This document shows positions 5,443 to 5,866 of a DNA stretch of 5,866 bases, in pieces. The notes beneath the pieces are model-generated. The model saw only the letters and a list, made by a program, of their open reading frames with translations. It had not been told where the DNA came from and ran no database searches. The DNA is from Pseudomonadota bacterium (GTDB lineage: Bacteria > Pseudomonadota > Alphaproteobacteria > Azospirillales > Azospirillaceae), in contig JAEZHQ010000061.1 of the NCBI GenBank assembly GCA_023416455.1, positions 1-5,866 on the forward strand, in the 5' to 3' direction. The translations under genes were made by a program, and so were the position numbers. Within the stretch, counting starts at the first letter, position 1. Each line of letters opens with the position of its first letter.

Positions 5443-5866
5443 CGCGGTTCCTCCTTCGCCGGAAGGGCGGCCAGGAAATCGAGGATGGCGGCGGTCGCGC
5501 CGCCCGGCGCGATGGCAGCGATGCAGTGCGCCCCGGCGGCGGCGCAGGAACCCGCGCAGGGAGCCACCGGGGCCGGCGGGCGCAGCACCAGCGCCCGGTC
5601 GGTCCAGGGGCGGAATCGCTCCGGGGCGTGGATGTGCCCCGGGTCGCCGCCCGCCGGATGGCAGGAGAACACCGCAACCGGCGTGCCCACCGCCGCGGCG
5701 AGGTGGGCCGGGCCGGAATCCATGGACAGCAGCAGCGCCGCCCGCTCGATCACCGCCGCCGCTTCGGGCAGGCTGGTCCGCCCGGTCAGGTCGTGGGTCC
5801 GCCCCGGCAGGGCCGCGGCCAGGACCGCCGCCGCCGCCGCCTCGTCGGCGCTGCCCAGCAGCAGGG
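5439..5866 (-). CDS. GT9/heptosyltransferase-like glycosyltransferase, C-terminal part (truncated by window edge)
   Basis: The frame is open from the right edge; 141 C-terminal residues are visible. They match the nucleotide-sugar-binding half of glycosyltransferase family 9, the family of ADP-heptose:LPS heptosyltransferases. LLLGSADEAAAAA opens the fragment (1-13). HDLTGRTSLPEAAAVIERAA follows (24-43), then LLLSMDSGPAHLAAAVGTPV (44-63), which includes the donor-site D-S-G-P-x-H pattern. A Cys-containing tail follows (Cys103, Cys107, Cys114; PC-x3-C-x6-C), reminiscent of the paired cysteines in GT9 C-termini. A GTG at 5753 could be mistaken for a start, but the family motifs continue upstream of it, so the true start is outside the window. 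The stop overlaps the FkbM start by 4 nt. The acceptor and the exact sugar cannot be told from this fragment. A run of five GCC repeats (5826-5841 region) encodes polyalanine. Confidence 0.85.
   Translation of the reverse strand, partial: LLLGSADEAAAAAVLAAALPGRTHDLTGRTSLPEAAAVIERAALLLSMDSGPAHLAAAVGTPVAVFSCHPAGGDPGHIHAPERFRPWTDRALVLRPPAPVAPCAGSCAAAGAHCIAAIAPGGATAAILDFLAALPAKEEPR

Noticed and set aside
5439..5753. A 104-residue protein starting at the GTG at 5753
   Set aside because: GT9 motifs (LTGRTSLPE) continue upstream of the GTG in the same frame to the window edge, so this is an internal codon of a truncated gene.
5826..5841. GCC trinucleotide run as a possible microsatellite
   Set aside because: Five GCC units within a coding polyalanine stretch are expected from composition and codon bias; no sign of a functional repeat.
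1..5866. CRISPR array, tRNA/rRNA gene, insertion sequence or attachment site
   Set aside because: No spaced direct repeats, tRNA-like cloverleaf, transposase motif or terminal inverted repeats were seen on either strand.

Overview
The window is very GC-rich (about 70% by eye, not counted) with strong G/C third-position bias. It encodes flagellar proteins typical of an alphaproteobacterium. Product sequences, gene order and base composition suggest Rhodospirillales, perhaps an Azospirillum-like organism; that placement is an inference from composition and layout.

Layout, left to right. (1) 1-827, minus strand: fliL followed after 19 nt by the 5' part of fliM, which runs off the left edge. These encode a basal-body/stator-associated membrane protein and the C-ring switch protein. 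(2) 828-1266: a 439-nt divergent intergenic region. It holds a small AT-rich island on the fliL side, an array of four imperfect CGGCA-N5-TGCCG dyads, and a near-consensus sigma-54 (-24/-12) promoter pointing at flgF. A GC-rich stem-loop follows near the predicted transcript start. (3) 1267-4400, plus strand: flgF, flgG, flgA, flgH, evenly spaced (13-36 nt) with good ribosome binding sites. They encode the proximal and distal rod, the P-ring chaperone and the L-ring lipoprotein. (4) 4401-4545: a convergent junction with two hairpins, one an exact 18-nt copy of the strongest dyad in region 2. (5) 4546-5866, minus strand: an FkbM-family methyltransferase translationally coupled (ATGA overlap) to the 3' part of a GT9/heptosyltransferase-like glycosyltransferase that enters from the right edge.

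How it fits together: the rod/ring operon looks like a middle/late flagellar class driven by RpoN and an enhancer-binding activator, while fliLM diverges from the same control region. The P-ring gene flgI, often next to flgH, is absent; the sequence switches to glycan genes. Those may serve LPS, polysaccharide or flagellin glycosylation, and the window alone cannot decide.

No clearly novel system is evident. The most interesting feature is the regulatory region between fliL and flgF, with its repeated dyad motif reused at the end of the operon.
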